From positions 124,001 through 188,000 of the forward strand of contig CAVXYK010000003.1 of the NCBI GenBank assembly GCA_963765875.1: a stretch of 64,000 nucleotides of DNA, in the 5' to 3' direction. The DNA comes from JAWKOK01 sp963765875 (GTDB taxonomy: Bacteria; Chloroflexota; Anaerolineae; Caldilineales; Caldilineaceae). Shown here piece after piece: positions 28,385 through 37,302 of the stretch; position 1 is the first letter of the stretch, and every line of letters starts with the position of its first letter. The notes beneath the pieces are model-generated. The model made no database searches and had not been told where the DNA came from. It saw only the letters and a program-made list of their open reading frames with translations. The translations under genes and the position numbers were made by a program.

Positions 28385-28649
28385 GCCGGTCTATACAGGG
28401 AACATTTATCGTCGCCGTAGAAGCCGCAAGGGCGGGGGTTCATTGCCGCCACCAGAATGATCCTCTGGCCCAGTTGATGGTGACGGCCCGGTCCTCCGGC
28501 GGTTGGTGCAGCGTCTCCAGGTTCTTCGACCCGAACTCGGGAAGCTCATCCAGCAGGAGAAAGCCCTTGTCTAAGCGGTTGATCTCAAGGGCGCGCTTGG
28601 CAAGTTCCTGACCACAAGAATTAGCCAAATCCGTCCAATCCGCGGTCAA
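28385..28649 (-). pseudogene. decayed fragment of a ComM/YifB-type Mg-chelatase-like ATPase
   Basis: Two short pieces in different frames recall ComM/YifB. CGQELAKRALEINR resembles the GQ-x3-KRALEIAA segment before the Walker A site, directly followed by GFLLLDELPEFGSKNLETL and HQPPEDRAVTINWARGS, which resemble the Walker B region (GVLFLDELPEF). The next frame gives ILVAAMNPRPCGFYGDDKCS, matching the family's AAMNPCPCGYxGD. The Walker A loop between the two parts of the first piece is missing, so this is an internally deleted and frameshifted remnant, not merely a sequencing slip. The full-length protein is about 500 residues. Confidence 0.7.
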
Positions 28650-28654
28650 TTCGC

Positions 28655-29419
28655 TTATTGAATGGGAATGGGGTCACCCAACACTGGCGGCGGCACCTGG
28701 CGGATGACATCCACCAAAGCCACGAGCAACGCAGGCAGTTCACGAGACTCGGACCAGGCGACAGAGCGCGGATCATAGACGCGTCGATCGGCGATGACGC
28801 CGGACGATTCGAGGCCCAGGCTATTGCAGAGGAACAGTGCCCTCGGCAGATGAAACGCCTGAGTTACCAGCAGCGCCGACTCCACACCAAAGATGATCTT
28901 GGCGCGATAACAGGTGTCATACGTACGGCGTCCGCCGTAATCGGGCTGAATATCAGCAGCGGGAACGCCCTGTTCAATGGCATAGGCCATCATTGCGCCC
29001 GGTTCGTTGTAGTCTGCGGACTGATTGTCGCCGCTAACGATCAGCTTGTCGACCTTGCCCGCCTCATAGAGCGAGATTGCTGTGTCCACCCTGTCACGCA
29101 GCATTGCACTCAATCGTCCACTCGGATAGATTCTGGCCCCATAGACAATGGCCACACGCTCCTGCGGCAGCATCTCTACGGCATTTTCCAGCGTGTAAAT
29201 ACGCGTATCATAGCGCGCATTGACCCAAGTTTGCCATGCAAATGGAAAAAGAGCCGCAAACGCCGCCAGAAAAAGGCAGAGCGTCAATACGCCCACGATG
29301 TATTTGTAGACCCGCGGCTGGTTCTGCAGATATTTCAAGTCAGTCCTCGTCGGTACCAACGATCCAAATCCAACTCGATCCAATGATGACTCAGATTCGC
29401 CATTCGTCTCAGTAGCCAT
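28655..29419 (-). CDS. YdcF/SanA-type DUF218 membrane protein
   Basis: About 254 aa from the ATG at 29419. A single membrane segment (YIVGVLTLCLFLAAFAALFP) is followed by an extracytoplasmic DUF218 domain: AIVYGARIYPSGRLSAMLRD, KLIVSGDNQSADYNEPGAMM and SALLVTQAFHLPRALFLCNS are the three typical blocks (nucleotide-like loop, GD-x-N/S motif, T-x2-x-H-x-x-R-A). SanA and ElyC relatives act in envelope integrity or vancomycin sensitivity. An ATG at 29482 is also in frame, but its extra residues do not look coding. Precise function unknown. Confidence 0.85.
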   Translation of the reverse strand: MATETNGESESSLDRVGFGSLVPTRTDLKYLQNQPRVYKYIVGVLTLCLFLAAFAALFPFAWQTWVNARYDTRIYTLENAVEMLPQERVAIVYGARIYPSGRLSAMLRDRVDTAISLYEAGKVDKLIVSGDNQSADYNEPGAMMAYAIEQGVPAADIQPDYGGRRTYDTCYRAKIIFGVESALLVTQAFHLPRALFLCNSLGLESSGVIADRRVYDPRSVAWSESRELPALLVALVDVIRQVPPPVLGDPIPIQ

Positions 29420-29607
29420 TCCCACAGGTCGATTTGAACAGACCCAAATCCAATGACGCAGGACAAGAGTTGTTCGTTCCATGGAGGTGTTTGGAAGGCG
29501 TGTATTTCACGCTGGGGAAGCATCGTCAAAGCACCGGCGAACCATTGTTTCACACTTCATGCTCACCGCAGCACGCAACAACGCGATGGCTACGATCTAT
29601 TCCGGCT

Positions 29608-30990
29608 CTAGGTCATGAGGGCGAAGCTGAGCGCCTCGCGCAGCGTTGTCGCGCCGAGCACTTCCACGGTGTCCGGAAAGGCCTCGGCTCCCTTGCGTGC
29701 GACCGAGTTATGAGGAACAAGGACGCGCGTGAATCCGAGCTTGACAGCCTCGTGTAGGCGGCGCGAAAGCTGACCAACGCTACGCAGTTCGCCGCTCAGC
29801 CCGACCTCGCCCACGATGGCCAGATCGGCGTGAACGGGCTTGTTGCGATAGCTACTGGCCATGGCTACAGCCATGGCCAAGTCAGCAGCCGGCTCGTCGA
29901 TGCGCAGACCACCGACGATGTTCACGAAGATGTCCTGGTCGCTCATGTTGAGGCCGACGCGCTTGCTCAACACCGCGCTGAGCAGCAGCAGGCGATTCTG
30001 ATCGACGCCGTTGCTGGTGCGCCGGGGCTGGCTGAAGGCTGTGTGGCTGCAGAGCGCCTGGACTTCGACCAGCAAGGGACGCGTGCCCTCCATGGAGACG
30101 GCGATGGCGCTGCCCGCTGTGTTGGGCAGGCGCTCGGCCAGAAACAGCTCCGACGGATTGGTGACTTCTTTCATGCCCAGTTCACTCATCTCGAAGACAC
30201 CGACCTCATTGGTGCTGCCAAAGCGGTTCTTGACAGAGCGCAACAGCCGATAGGCGTGGAATCTTTCGCCCTCCAACTGGAGCACGGCATCGACCATGTG
30301 CTCAAGCACTCGAGGACCGGCGATCGTCCCCTCCTTGGTCACATGCCCGACCAAAAAGACCGGCACGCTATTCTGCTTGGCCACACGCAACAATGCCGCC
30401 GTGCAGTCTCGTACCTGGCTGACCGAGCCGGCGGCACTCGTTCCATTTTCGGTATAGATGGCCTGGATCGAATCCACGATGACCAGGGCAGGCTTCATGC
30501 GCACGATCTGCTCAAGAATGCGCTCAACGATGATTTCAGGATAGACAAACAGCCGCTCACTATCGATACCGAGTCGTGTGGAACGGCGACGAATTTGGTG
30601 AGCGCTCTCTTCGGCGCTCACGTAGAGCACATTGCCCGTGGTCTCCGCAATCTCAGCGGCCATCTGCAACAATAACGTGCTTTTGCCGATGCCCGGATCA
30701 CCGCCGACCAGCACGCCGGATCCCGGCACGATGCCGCCGCCGAGTACGCGGCTGAGTTCGGTCATGCGCAGGGAGAGTCGCTTTGCCCCTTCGTTTGAAA
30801 TGGCAGGAAGTGCGATAGGCGCGGCCAATGTGCCATCGCCCACGGGCATGGGCGTGCGCGACTTGGGCGCAGGCTGCACCGTCCGCTCCTCAAGCGTATT
30901 CCATTCGCCACAGTCGGGGCATTTCCCCATCCACTTCATCTGGACGGCGCTGCAATTGGAGCAGACATACCGCGTTTTGACCTTGGCCAC
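29608..30990 (-). CDS. radA: DNA repair protein RadA/Sms
   Basis: A 460-aa RecA-like branch-migration helicase for recombinational repair. A C4 zinc finger opens the protein (CSNCSAVQMKWMGKCPDCGE), then Walker A GGDPGIGKSTLL (about 97-108), Walker B LVIVDSIQ, the RadA-specific KNRFG motif (about 250), and a Lon-protease-like C-terminal domain (DIFVNIVGGLRIDEPAADLA) without the protease's active site. The start is GTG at 30990 with AAGGA about 9 nt upstream. Complete. Confidence 0.97.
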   Translation of the reverse strand: MAKVKTRYVCSNCSAVQMKWMGKCPDCGEWNTLEERTVQPAPKSRTPMPVGDGTLAAPIALPAISNEGAKRLSLRMTELSRVLGGGIVPGSGVLVGGDPGIGKSTLLLQMAAEIAETTGNVLYVSAEESAHQIRRRSTRLGIDSERLFVYPEIIVERILEQIVRMKPALVIVDSIQAIYTENGTSAAGSVSQVRDCTAALLRVAKQNSVPVFLVGHVTKEGTIAGPRVLEHMVDAVLQLEGERFHAYRLLRSVKNRFGSTNEVGVFEMSELGMKEVTNPSELFLAERLPNTAGSAIAVSMEGTRPLLVEVQALCSHTAFSQPRRTSNGVDQNRLLLLSAVLSKRVGLNMSDQDIFVNIVGGLRIDEPAADLAMAVAMASSYRNKPVHADLAIVGEVGLSGELRSVGQLSRRLHEAVKLGFTRVLVPHNSVARKGAEAFPDTVEVLGATTLREALSFALMT

Positions 30991-31137
30991 AGGCTTTTTC
31001 CTTGTCAGGACCTACAGAACATTTGTGCGCCCATTGTAGTGCGAAATCGCTGCCGGGTCAATTGCGGTGCGCGGAGAGTCCATCCGGTTTTGGAGGCAGG
31101 TTGTGCGATGATTAGGCAAATGTATTGAGGAAACAAG

Positions 31138-31176
31138 AAAGGCAGAGAGAAGCTCTCAATCCTCTCTCCGCCTTTT
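31138..31176. terminator. hairpin terminator downstream of the Yip1-like pair
   Basis: Stem of about 12 bp with one mismatch (arms AAAGGC-GAGAGA and TCTCTC-GCCTTT) followed by TTTTTATT on the plus strand and a TTTCTTGTTT stretch on the minus strand, where it would end the two membrane-protein genes. Confidence 0.65.
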
Positions 31177-31204
31177 TATTGCATATCGGTTGGATTTCTA
31201 TAGC

Positions 31205-32149
31205 CTACAAGAATAGACCCACCAACGATGTCACCGTTGCACCGGCAACGAACACGGCAATCAGCAGAACAATCAGAGCAGGTGCAACGACGCTCACGAA
31301 AGCCCGCAACGTATCAAAGCCGGCAACCACACGTACGGCCAATACATAGACGACAACCGACCAGATTCCGGCTATCAACGCCAGCAGGCCGCCAACACAT
31401 GGAATTGGCGTGAGCGCTAGAAGCAATAACGGCACAAAGGCGTAGCTTACACCAGCATAGAAACGCTGCAACGTTGTCGGTGCGCCAAGCAGCTTGGCAA
31501 CAGCCATCACACCAAGGCCGTAGACGATCCAGGACGACAGCCAGTTCAACGGCCAACTGATCCACAAGCCCAACACGCTCAGGAACGCAGCCAGCCAGCC
31601 TGGGGCAATCGGCTCAAGCCCGCCAAGTGTTCCTGCCGCATCAAGCCAGGCAGTCAACGCAGGAAACAGGTCGCGGGCAAACTGGTCCGAACTGGTCGCC
31701 GGTTGGGCAAGGCCGGCCAGGGCCACCGATGTACCCGCTTGTGTAGCCGCATACCAATTCACGAGAAATGGAAGGAATCCGGCCAGCAGCCCCGCCAGCA
31801 AAACCAGCCCCAGCCCCTGGCGCATGGACGTCGCCGGTAACTCGTCGTCCGCCGCCAGGTCAGTTTCTATCACATCACTTCCCGGATCGACTTGATCGGC
31901 CGTATGCACGACCGTATCGATATCAGCGTCGATATCATCGTCAAAATCGGCGCCAAATGCAGGATGCAAGTCCTCGTCACCCTGGGCCTCTACGCTACGG
32001 TCCTCTTCAGCACGTAGGCCGTCAATCGCTAGGTCCAGCTTGAGTTCAGCCGCAAAGCGAATCTGCTGGAAAGACGGTAGCCATTCACGCCACCAGGGAA
32101 ACGAATCAACCTGAGATGCTTGATCTTGCATCAACTCATTGGCCGACAT
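31205..32149 (-). CDS. Yip1-domain membrane protein (acidic N-terminus)
   Basis: A 314-aa protein with a soluble N-terminal 100 residues, very rich in Asp/Glu (DADIDTVVHTADQVDPGSD), and then five or six membrane segments in the Yip1-like pattern, ending VAPALIVLLIAVFVAGATVT. The ATG at 32149 has GGGAGGTG upstream and lies directly after the stop codon of the upstream paralogue, so the two genes are translationally linked. Function unknown. The shared fold suggests they act together in the membrane. Confidence 0.75.
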   Translation of the reverse strand: MSANELMQDQASQVDSFPWWREWLPSFQQIRFAAELKLDLAIDGLRAEEDRSVEAQGDEDLHPAFGADFDDDIDADIDTVVHTADQVDPGSDVIETDLAADDELPATSMRQGLGLVLLAGLLAGFLPFLVNWYAATQAGTSVALAGLAQPATSSDQFARDLFPALTAWLDAAGTLGGLEPIAPGWLAAFLSVLGLWISWPLNWLSSWIVYGLGVMAVAKLLGAPTTLQRFYAGVSYAFVPLLLLALTPIPCVGGLLALIAGIWSVVVYVLAVRVVAGFDTLRAFVSVVAPALIVLLIAVFVAGATVTSLVGLFL

Positions 32150-32150
32150 T

Positions 32151-32858
32151 TCAGGCACCTCCCATGGAGACGAAGATGGCAATCAGTGTGGTCAATCCAC
32201 CGAAAACGACAGCCAGTATCACGGGCGGCAACGACGCGGCCCAGGCTGCCTTTTGCCAAGGAAGCTCGTGCGCTATCTGAAGCGCACGGTAGGCGATCAG
32301 CAATGACCAGACGCCGATCATAACGCCGCTTACAGTCGCAAAGGGCACGATCTCAAACAGCAGAAAGATTTGAGGCGCAACCACCAGCGCCGTCGCGCCA
32401 AGTGTCTGGTTGAGGCTGGCTCTGCCACCCAACACTCGTGCGATGCCGTATCCAATCAAGCCGTAGAGCAGCCATTGTGCGATGAAGAGCGCCGGGGTAA
32501 TGATAAAGGTCAAGAGCCGAGCCCAACCACCGCCGTAGCCGATGAGCAAAGCCGCCGAATTCCACTGTTGGCGCAAGAACGCCTCAATTGTTTCCCCGCC
32601 GGCGCCAAGGTTGAGCGGATCTGCCATCTGTCGCCATCCCAATGCCAGCGCCTCGAGCATCGCGTCAGACGGCGGCAAGCTGATGGTCAACAGAAGACCG
32701 CCCACAAACTTGGCCGTGCCGATCAAGAGGCCAAAGACGACGACCAGAAAGAGTCCCTCAACCCATGGATCGTCGTCATCGACCAAAGTGATAAAGGGTT
32801 CTCCCTCCAGCACGAGGGCCTTGCCCACTAGTTCCGGGTATGATTTTGGTTGCAGCAT
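32151..32858 (-). CDS. Yip1-domain membrane protein
   Basis: A 235-aa membrane protein starting MLQPKSYPELVGKALVLEGE, a peripheral helix common in bacterial Yip1-family proteins, followed by five hydrophobic segments (GLFLVVVFGLLIGTAKFVGG, LLTFIITPALFIAQWLLYGL and others). GGAGG lies about 4 nt upstream of the ATG at 32858. It is the first gene of a two-gene unit with the gene ending at 31205; the start of the second abuts its stop. No enzymatic motif is visible. Confidence 0.75.
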   Translation of the reverse strand: MLQPKSYPELVGKALVLEGEPFITLVDDDDPWVEGLFLVVVFGLLIGTAKFVGGLLLTISLPPSDAMLEALALGWRQMADPLNLGAGGETIEAFLRQQWNSAALLIGYGGGWARLLTFIITPALFIAQWLLYGLIGYGIARVLGGRASLNQTLGATALVVAPQIFLLFEIVPFATVSGVMIGVWSLLIAYRALQIAHELPWQKAAWAASLPPVILAVVFGGLTTLIAIFVSMGGA

Positions 32859-33078
32859 AGTACCTCCAATCACAATCGACCGAGTCGAGTCCATCATAGC
32901 ACAATGGTATGGAGCACGACAACGAGTTTTTTCTTTGCATTCAGATCACGGACTTGACAATCGCCTCCGCTTGCAGGTACGCTCACAGTCATCTGTGTCT
33001 CATCTTTTTTCCATCTGTGCAAATCTGTGGCAAAAAGCTCTTCACAGTGGACTCACTGATCCTCAGTCAGAAAATCGT

Positions 33079-34539
33079 ATGAAAATACCAGCGTTCGGCC
33101 ACAAACACCGTACATTTCACTTGCTCAGGCCAGCACCTGGGATTTTTGTATGCGGTCTGCTCATCACCCTTGCATTGACGGCGCTGTCCGCATCATCTCT
33201 CTATGCAGAATCATTGCACCAGGACGGCACCCGATCCTACACAGTTCAACCCGGTGAGACCTTGAGCGAAATAGCCAAGGAAAACGGTATCCCGCTGGAC
33301 GATCTGATGCGCCTCAACAGCCTGACCGATCCGGATGCCATCATCGCCGGCCAGATTCTCTATCTGCCGATCGGGGCTTCAGAGTTCGTAGCGCCGGATA
33401 TAACGACAGCAGACGCAGACGAAGAGTCAGAATCTGTCGCCGGATCGACCGACGAACCAACAGATGAGCCGCCCGCAGAAACCGCTGCTGAAACGCCAGA
33501 ATCGACCTTAGAAACAACGACGCCAACGCCCCGGCCCCTTCTCCGCCAAAGCGACAACCCCATCGCCACGCTCAACCGAATCTACACGGTCCGATCGGGC
33601 GACACATTGCCGCTGATTGCGCTTCAGAATGGCGTCAATGAAGAAGCGCTGCGCCTGATCAATGCGATCGACGGCACGCCCGACCTTGTTTCCGGACAGG
33701 AATTGACACTTCCGGCCACCGGCAGCGACTTCCATGTTCATCGGTCGTTACAGGAGTACGTGGTCGAAACTGGGGACAGTTTGAGTGAAATCGCTCGCTC
33801 GCTGGGCGTCAAGATGCCCGAGTTGCTTAAGGCCGATCACATCGCCGATCCAGACGCGATTCAGGCTGGGGATCGACTCGTGGCGCCGGGACAGCAGACC
33901 AGCACAGAGGGCGATCCCCGCAAGCGGCCCCAGGTGGGTCCAGCCCAGAGCGGCTTCTTCTACTACACGGTACGCCCAGGCGACACGCTCTCCGAGATCG
34001 CACGCGACTTCGACCTGCCCATGCTGGCCATCCTCGAATTTAATAACTTGCCGGACGAAGAGACCGTCTACGCTGGGTTGGACCTGCGCCTGCCCTATGG
34101 CGCGCCTCCTATCCCACAAGCATTTCCCCCTGCGCCGATCTCCAATAGCAGTTTTCTGGTCAGCCTTAGCCGCCAACAATGCTGGGTTTTTCAGGGGCAA
34201 CGAATCAAGGAAGAGTGGAATTGCAGCACGGGATACGGCGAGTGGATTACCCGCACCGGCACCTTCCAAGTTCAGACCATGCTGGAGAATGCCAAGAGCG
34301 GAGCCTACCGTCTGGATATGCCCTACTGGTTGGGCATATACGATGTGGGCGATTATGAAAACGGCATTCACGGCCTGCCGGTCAGTTGGGAGACCGGAGA
34401 GAAGCTATGGGACGGGCTCATCGGTCAGCCGGCAACCTTCGGCTGCGCCATGCTTGATGACACGACGCGGCCAGCGTTGTTTGATTTGCTTACTTCGGCA
34501 TGCCCATTCACGTTGTGCAGTGACAGGGTGACAGGGTGA
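33079..34539 (+). CDS. secreted LysM repeat protein with L,D-transpeptidase (YkuD) domain
   Basis: Signal peptide IFVCGLLITLALTALSASSL, then four LysM modules (YTVQPGETLSEIAKENGIP, YTVRSGDTLPLIALQNGVN, YVVETGDSLSEIARSLGV, YTVRPGDTLSEIARDFDLP) separated by Thr/Glu-rich linkers, and a C-terminal YkuD domain (FLVSLSRQQCWVFQGQR; His in GIHGLPV; catalytic Cys in PATFGCAML). It binds peptidoglycan and probably forms 3-3 cross-links or anchors proteins. The last 16 residues of this frame are an artefact: restoring one G near 34487 gives DLAYFGMPIHVVQ and a stop at 34521-34523, before the tandem repeat. The frame is open upstream, but 33079 is where the signal peptide begins. Confidence 0.88.
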   Translation: MKIPAFGHKHRTFHLLRPAPGIFVCGLLITLALTALSASSLYAESLHQDGTRSYTVQPGETLSEIAKENGIPLDDLMRLNSLTDPDAIIAGQILYLPIGASEFVAPDITTADADEESESVAGSTDEPTDEPPAETAAETPESTLETTTPTPRPLLRQSDNPIATLNRIYTVRSGDTLPLIALQNGVNEEALRLINAIDGTPDLVSGQELTLPATGSDFHVHRSLQEYVVETGDSLSEIARSLGVKMPELLKADHIADPDAIQAGDRLVAPGQQTSTEGDPRKRPQVGPAQSGFFYYTVRPGDTLSEIARDFDLPMLAILEFNNLPDEETVYAGLDLRLPYGAPPIPQAFPPAPISNSSFLVSLSRQQCWVFQGQRIKEEWNCSTGYGEWITRTGTFQVQTMLENAKSGAYRLDMPYWLGIYDVGDYENGIHGLPVSWETGEKLWDGLIGQPATFGCAMLDDTTRPALFDLLTSACPFTLCSDRVTG

Positions 34540-36091
34540 CAGGGTGACAGGGTGACAGGGTGACAGGGTGACAGGGTGACAGGGTGACAGGGTGACAGGT
34601 GACGTGCGTGTCACGATTATCCCTCACCCTGTCACCCCTCACCTTGTCACCCCCCCCCGCCAGGACAACAGCATCCAAAATCTTCCGATAGCCGGTACAG
34701 CGGCAGAGGTTGCCGCTCAGCGCCTGTTGCGCCTGATTACGGGTTGGATGGGGGATCTCTTCCAGAAGCTTGGCTCCGCTCATGACGAAGCCTGGCGTGC
34801 AATAGCCGCACTGGACACCGCCGCTGGCCACCAGTGCATCCTGCACTGCGTGCAAGATATCGCTGGAATCACTGGATTCGCCGGTGAGGCCCTCGACCGT
34901 CACCACTTGACTGCCCGCTGCACGTTCGGCAGGAACCAGGCAGGCCACGACGGCCATCCCGTCTAGAAATACCGTACAGGCGCCACACTCCCCCTCAGCA
35001 CAGCCTTCCTTAACGCCAACAAAACCAGCTGCACGAAGGCTATCGAGCAGGCTCATCTCACCCGGCAGGTGGACTGGTTCGCCGTTGACGACCGCTGGGG
35101 CATCTGCAAGGCTGCCGCTCTCGACAGGCCATCGGCCGTCTGTGGCGCCCCAGAGCATCACGGGCGCCGACGGCCAACCCAACTGGGTTTCGTCATCGGC
35201 AATCTGCCTCAACCCACGTACTACGAGGGTGCGGACCATCGCTCTACGGTAGTCGGCCGATGCACGCAGATCGTCAATGGGCGCGACTGCATCAAGCGCC
35301 AATGTCGCAGCCTTCTCGATAACGTCATCACGCAGTTGATTACCAAGCAAATGGGCTTCTGCGCCTGATGCTCGCACAACCACCGGAGCCACCGACCCCA
35401 GGCTGATACGCGCATCCACTATCGTCCCACCCTCTCGCCGGATGACGGCAGCGACGCTGACCACGCTGATAGCCTGGGCACGCCGTAACCCCAGTTTGAT
35501 GAACGTGCCCCGGGTAGCGACCGACAGCGCAGGAACTGAGATACGTGTCAGGATTTCATCGTCGGCCAATTCAACCTGGCGAAAGCCGGTGATGAAATCG
35601 GCGAGCGGCAGAATGCGTTGACCGCGAGCCGCACTGGTCAGCGTGATGGTCGCATCCATGGCCAATAGCGGCACGATGGCGTCATTGGCCGGGCTGGCGG
35701 TGATGATGTTTCCGGCCACAGTCGCCCGATTGCGAATCTGCGGCGCGCCTACCTCCCAACAGGCGCGTGCCAAGTGAAAAGCATGGGCGACAACGACAGG
35801 GCTGGCCACACACTGGTTGTGCGTCACCAACGGACCGAGATGAATCCATCCGCCATCATCTTTTCCCTGATTCATCTCCTGGTTCGTTTCATGGGTGATC
35901 ATAGAGAGCCCAGGAATGCGGGTGAGATCAATGATTCCCAGACGGCCGCCGTCGGTTGACGAGCGGACGCCTCGTTCCATCTCCAGCAAGAGATCAGTGC
36001 CGCCGGCAATGACCCGAGCATCGGCCCCGTGTTGAGCTTTCAGCCTTAGCGCCTCTTCAAGCGTTGTCGGCGACGCATAGAATCGATACAT
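34508..36091 (-). CDS. molybdenum hydroxylase FAD and [2Fe-2S] subunits fused (FAD first)
   Basis: Residues 1-290 are a CoxM-type FAD-binding domain (MYRFYASPTTLEEALRLK, ARVIAGGTDLLLEM, ATVAGNIITASPANDAIVPL). Residues about 325-485 are a CoxS-type [2Fe-2S] protein with CAEGECGACTVFLDG for the first cluster and CGYC plus LCRCTGYRKILDAV for the second. It should carry electrons between the molybdenum site (partner at 25840-28110) and FAD. The order FAD then iron-sulfur is the reverse of the usual bacterial and eukaryotic fusion. The tail beyond LAGGG reads into a tandem repeat; one base fewer in the C9 run (34650-34658) would end the protein at about 34639. Confidence 0.9.
   Translation of the reverse strand: MYRFYASPTTLEEALRLKAQHGADARVIAGGTDLLLEMERGVRSSTDGGRLGIIDLTRIPGLSMITHETNQEMNQGKDDGGWIHLGPLVTHNQCVASPVVVAHAFHLARACWEVGAPQIRNRATVAGNIITASPANDAIVPLLAMDATITLTSAARGQRILPLADFITGFRQVELADDEILTRISVPALSVATRGTFIKLGLRRAQAISVVSVAAVIRREGGTIVDARISLGSVAPVVVRASGAEAHLLGNQLRDDVIEKAATLALDAVAPIDDLRASADYRRAMVRTLVVRGLRQIADDETQLGWPSAPVMLWGATDGRWPVESGSLADAPAVVNGEPVHLPGEMSLLDSLRAAGFVGVKEGCAEGECGACTVFLDGMAVVACLVPAERAAGSQVVTVEGLTGESSDSSDILHAVQDALVASGGVQCGYCTPGFVMSGAKLLEEIPHPTRNQAQQALSGNLCRCTGYRKILDAVVLAGGGDKVRGDRVRDNRDTHVTCHPVTLSPCHPVTLSPCHPVTLSPCHCTT
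34520..34599. repeat. ten perfect tandem copies of GTGACAGG
   Basis: An 8-bp unit repeated ten times without error between two convergent genes. Because 8 is not a multiple of 3, all frames stay open through it and encode an 8-residue repeat, which artificially extends both flanking genes. Imperfect relatives (GTGACAAGG, GTGAGGG) continue to about 34650. Confidence 0.9.
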
Positions 36092-36217
36092 GGTTTTCCG
36101 CCCAAATCGTCCATCTAAACAGGTAGAGGGTTAGTGAATCCCGATGCAAATCCCGATCCAGCTCCTACCAGTGGAAGAGATGCCGGATCTCAGTCGTGGG
36201 TTTCACGCCATATTGAA

Positions 36218-37006
36218 CTAGGTATTTCGAGAGACGGTCCAGGTCAGCTGTGAGTAGGGCGCTGCCGCCAACGCTGCATGATAGGCTTCCTGATTGTTGA
36301 AGTAGCGTTCAGAAAGCAGTTTTCCATGAACTGAGACCTGGAACGAATCGGTGTTGTACGGCCAAGGATCGAACGTGATCTCCTGGCGCTCGTGAGTCAT
36401 TCGGATTGAAACGTAGTCATCGCAGCGGTGGTACGGGCAGTGGAGAAGCGTTCGTTCAGCTTCCCAAGGCATCGTCACCTGCAGGCTGGCCGTGTCACCG
36501 AATTGGAGCAGTCGAGTATTGGCGATCAAGTTCGCTTCGTCCAGCAGTTCTCCGTTGACGTCGCTATTCCGCCAATGCCTACGGGTGTTGGCAATCCGCT
36601 CGGACTGGGCATCAACAAACGCTTGGGTTTCGCAGCGCTCTTCCTCTGCAATGGCCGGTAATGACTCGGCATGCATCCATGCCGCATGTTGCCCGGCGAT
36701 GAGCCCGGCGAATGGATGTTGAAGATAGATCCGATCGATGCCGCGCTGCCACAGGTCCAGTTTTTCACGGCCGACCGGCCCATGAAGAAAGTCCATGGGA
36801 TATCCGTCATGACGGAGCTGAGGCGCCTGTTCCCAAGCGTACCAACCGCTGTCGTGCTGGGCAATGCCGAGCATGACAGGTTCGTAGGGGATCGGTCGCG
36901 CAAATTCGCCATTGCCCCACCGGCGGCAGAAGGCAGCAGCCATCATACTGTGGGTCGTCTGATTGATGCAGAGCAACTGCCCGTTGGCCATCTCACGCAC
37001 GATCAT
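36218..37006 (-). CDS. DUF3891 family protein
   Basis: A 262-aa soluble protein of unknown function. It starts MIVREMANGQLLCINQTTHS, and conserved blocks are PVMLGIAQHDSGWYAWEQ (with a His-Asp pair), AGLIAGQHAAWMH and TLLHCPYHRCDDYVSIRMTH. The His/Asp pattern recalls a metal-dependent hydrolase, but this is not shown. The ATG at 37006 overlaps the upstream gene's stop in an ATGA arrangement, which fixes the start and implies translational coupling with the small membrane protein. Confidence 0.8.
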   Translation of the reverse strand: MIVREMANGQLLCINQTTHSMMAAAFCRRWGNGEFARPIPYEPVMLGIAQHDSGWYAWEQAPQLRHDGYPMDFLHGPVGREKLDLWQRGIDRIYLQHPFAGLIAGQHAAWMHAESLPAIAEEERCETQAFVDAQSERIANTRRHWRNSDVNGELLDEANLIANTRLLQFGDTASLQVTMPWEAERTLLHCPYHRCDDYVSIRMTHERQEITFDPWPYNTDSFQVSVHGKLLSERYFNNQEAYHAALAAAPYSQLTWTVSRNT

Positions 37007-37302
37007 CGAGCATCCCGCCCCAATCGCCATACAAACGTAGAGATGCCGATCGTCACTCCGACGATCAGGCTACCGACAGCTTGCCAAGCCCGCAGTCCAA
37101 TCAGTCGGCACCAAAAAAAATGACTGCCCACGAGTGCAGCGCCGGCGAGCAATATCGTGGACGGTACCGGTGCTTCGGCTCCCGGCGTATCAAAGGCGTC
37201 TTTCTGCATCTTATCGATCTGCGCCTCTGCCTGCCTACGTCCCCAGATCAGATAGAATGGAACCAGAACAGCTAAAAAGGCAATGCTGAATAGAAATTTC
37301 AC
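37003..37302 (-). CDS. small membrane protein, 99 aa
   Basis: Begins with GTG (KFLFSIAFLAVLVPFYLIWG), a membrane segment, followed by a charged stretch (RRQAEAQIDKMQKDAFD) and two further hydrophobic segments (PSTILLAGAALVGSHFFW, AVGSLIVGVTIGISTFVW). It ends in a four-base ATGA overlap with the DUF3891 gene. The ribosome binding site is weak. No family recognised; the overlap supports a real gene. Confidence 0.55.
   Translation of the reverse strand: MKFLFSIAFLAVLVPFYLIWGRRQAEAQIDKMQKDAFDTPGAEAPVPSTILLAGAALVGSHFFWCRLIGLRAWQAVGSLIVGVTIGISTFVWRLGRDAR

Noticed and set aside
28238..28611. Plus-strand open frames between 28.2 and 28.6 kb
   Set aside because: They run opposite the comM relic and have no family features.
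29830..30675. Long open frame antisense to radA
   Set aside because: Composition is that of a shadow frame; radA is complete and conserved on the other strand.
34520..34599. Possible CRISPR array
   Set aside because: The 8-bp units are directly adjacent with no spacers; it is a simple tandem repeat.
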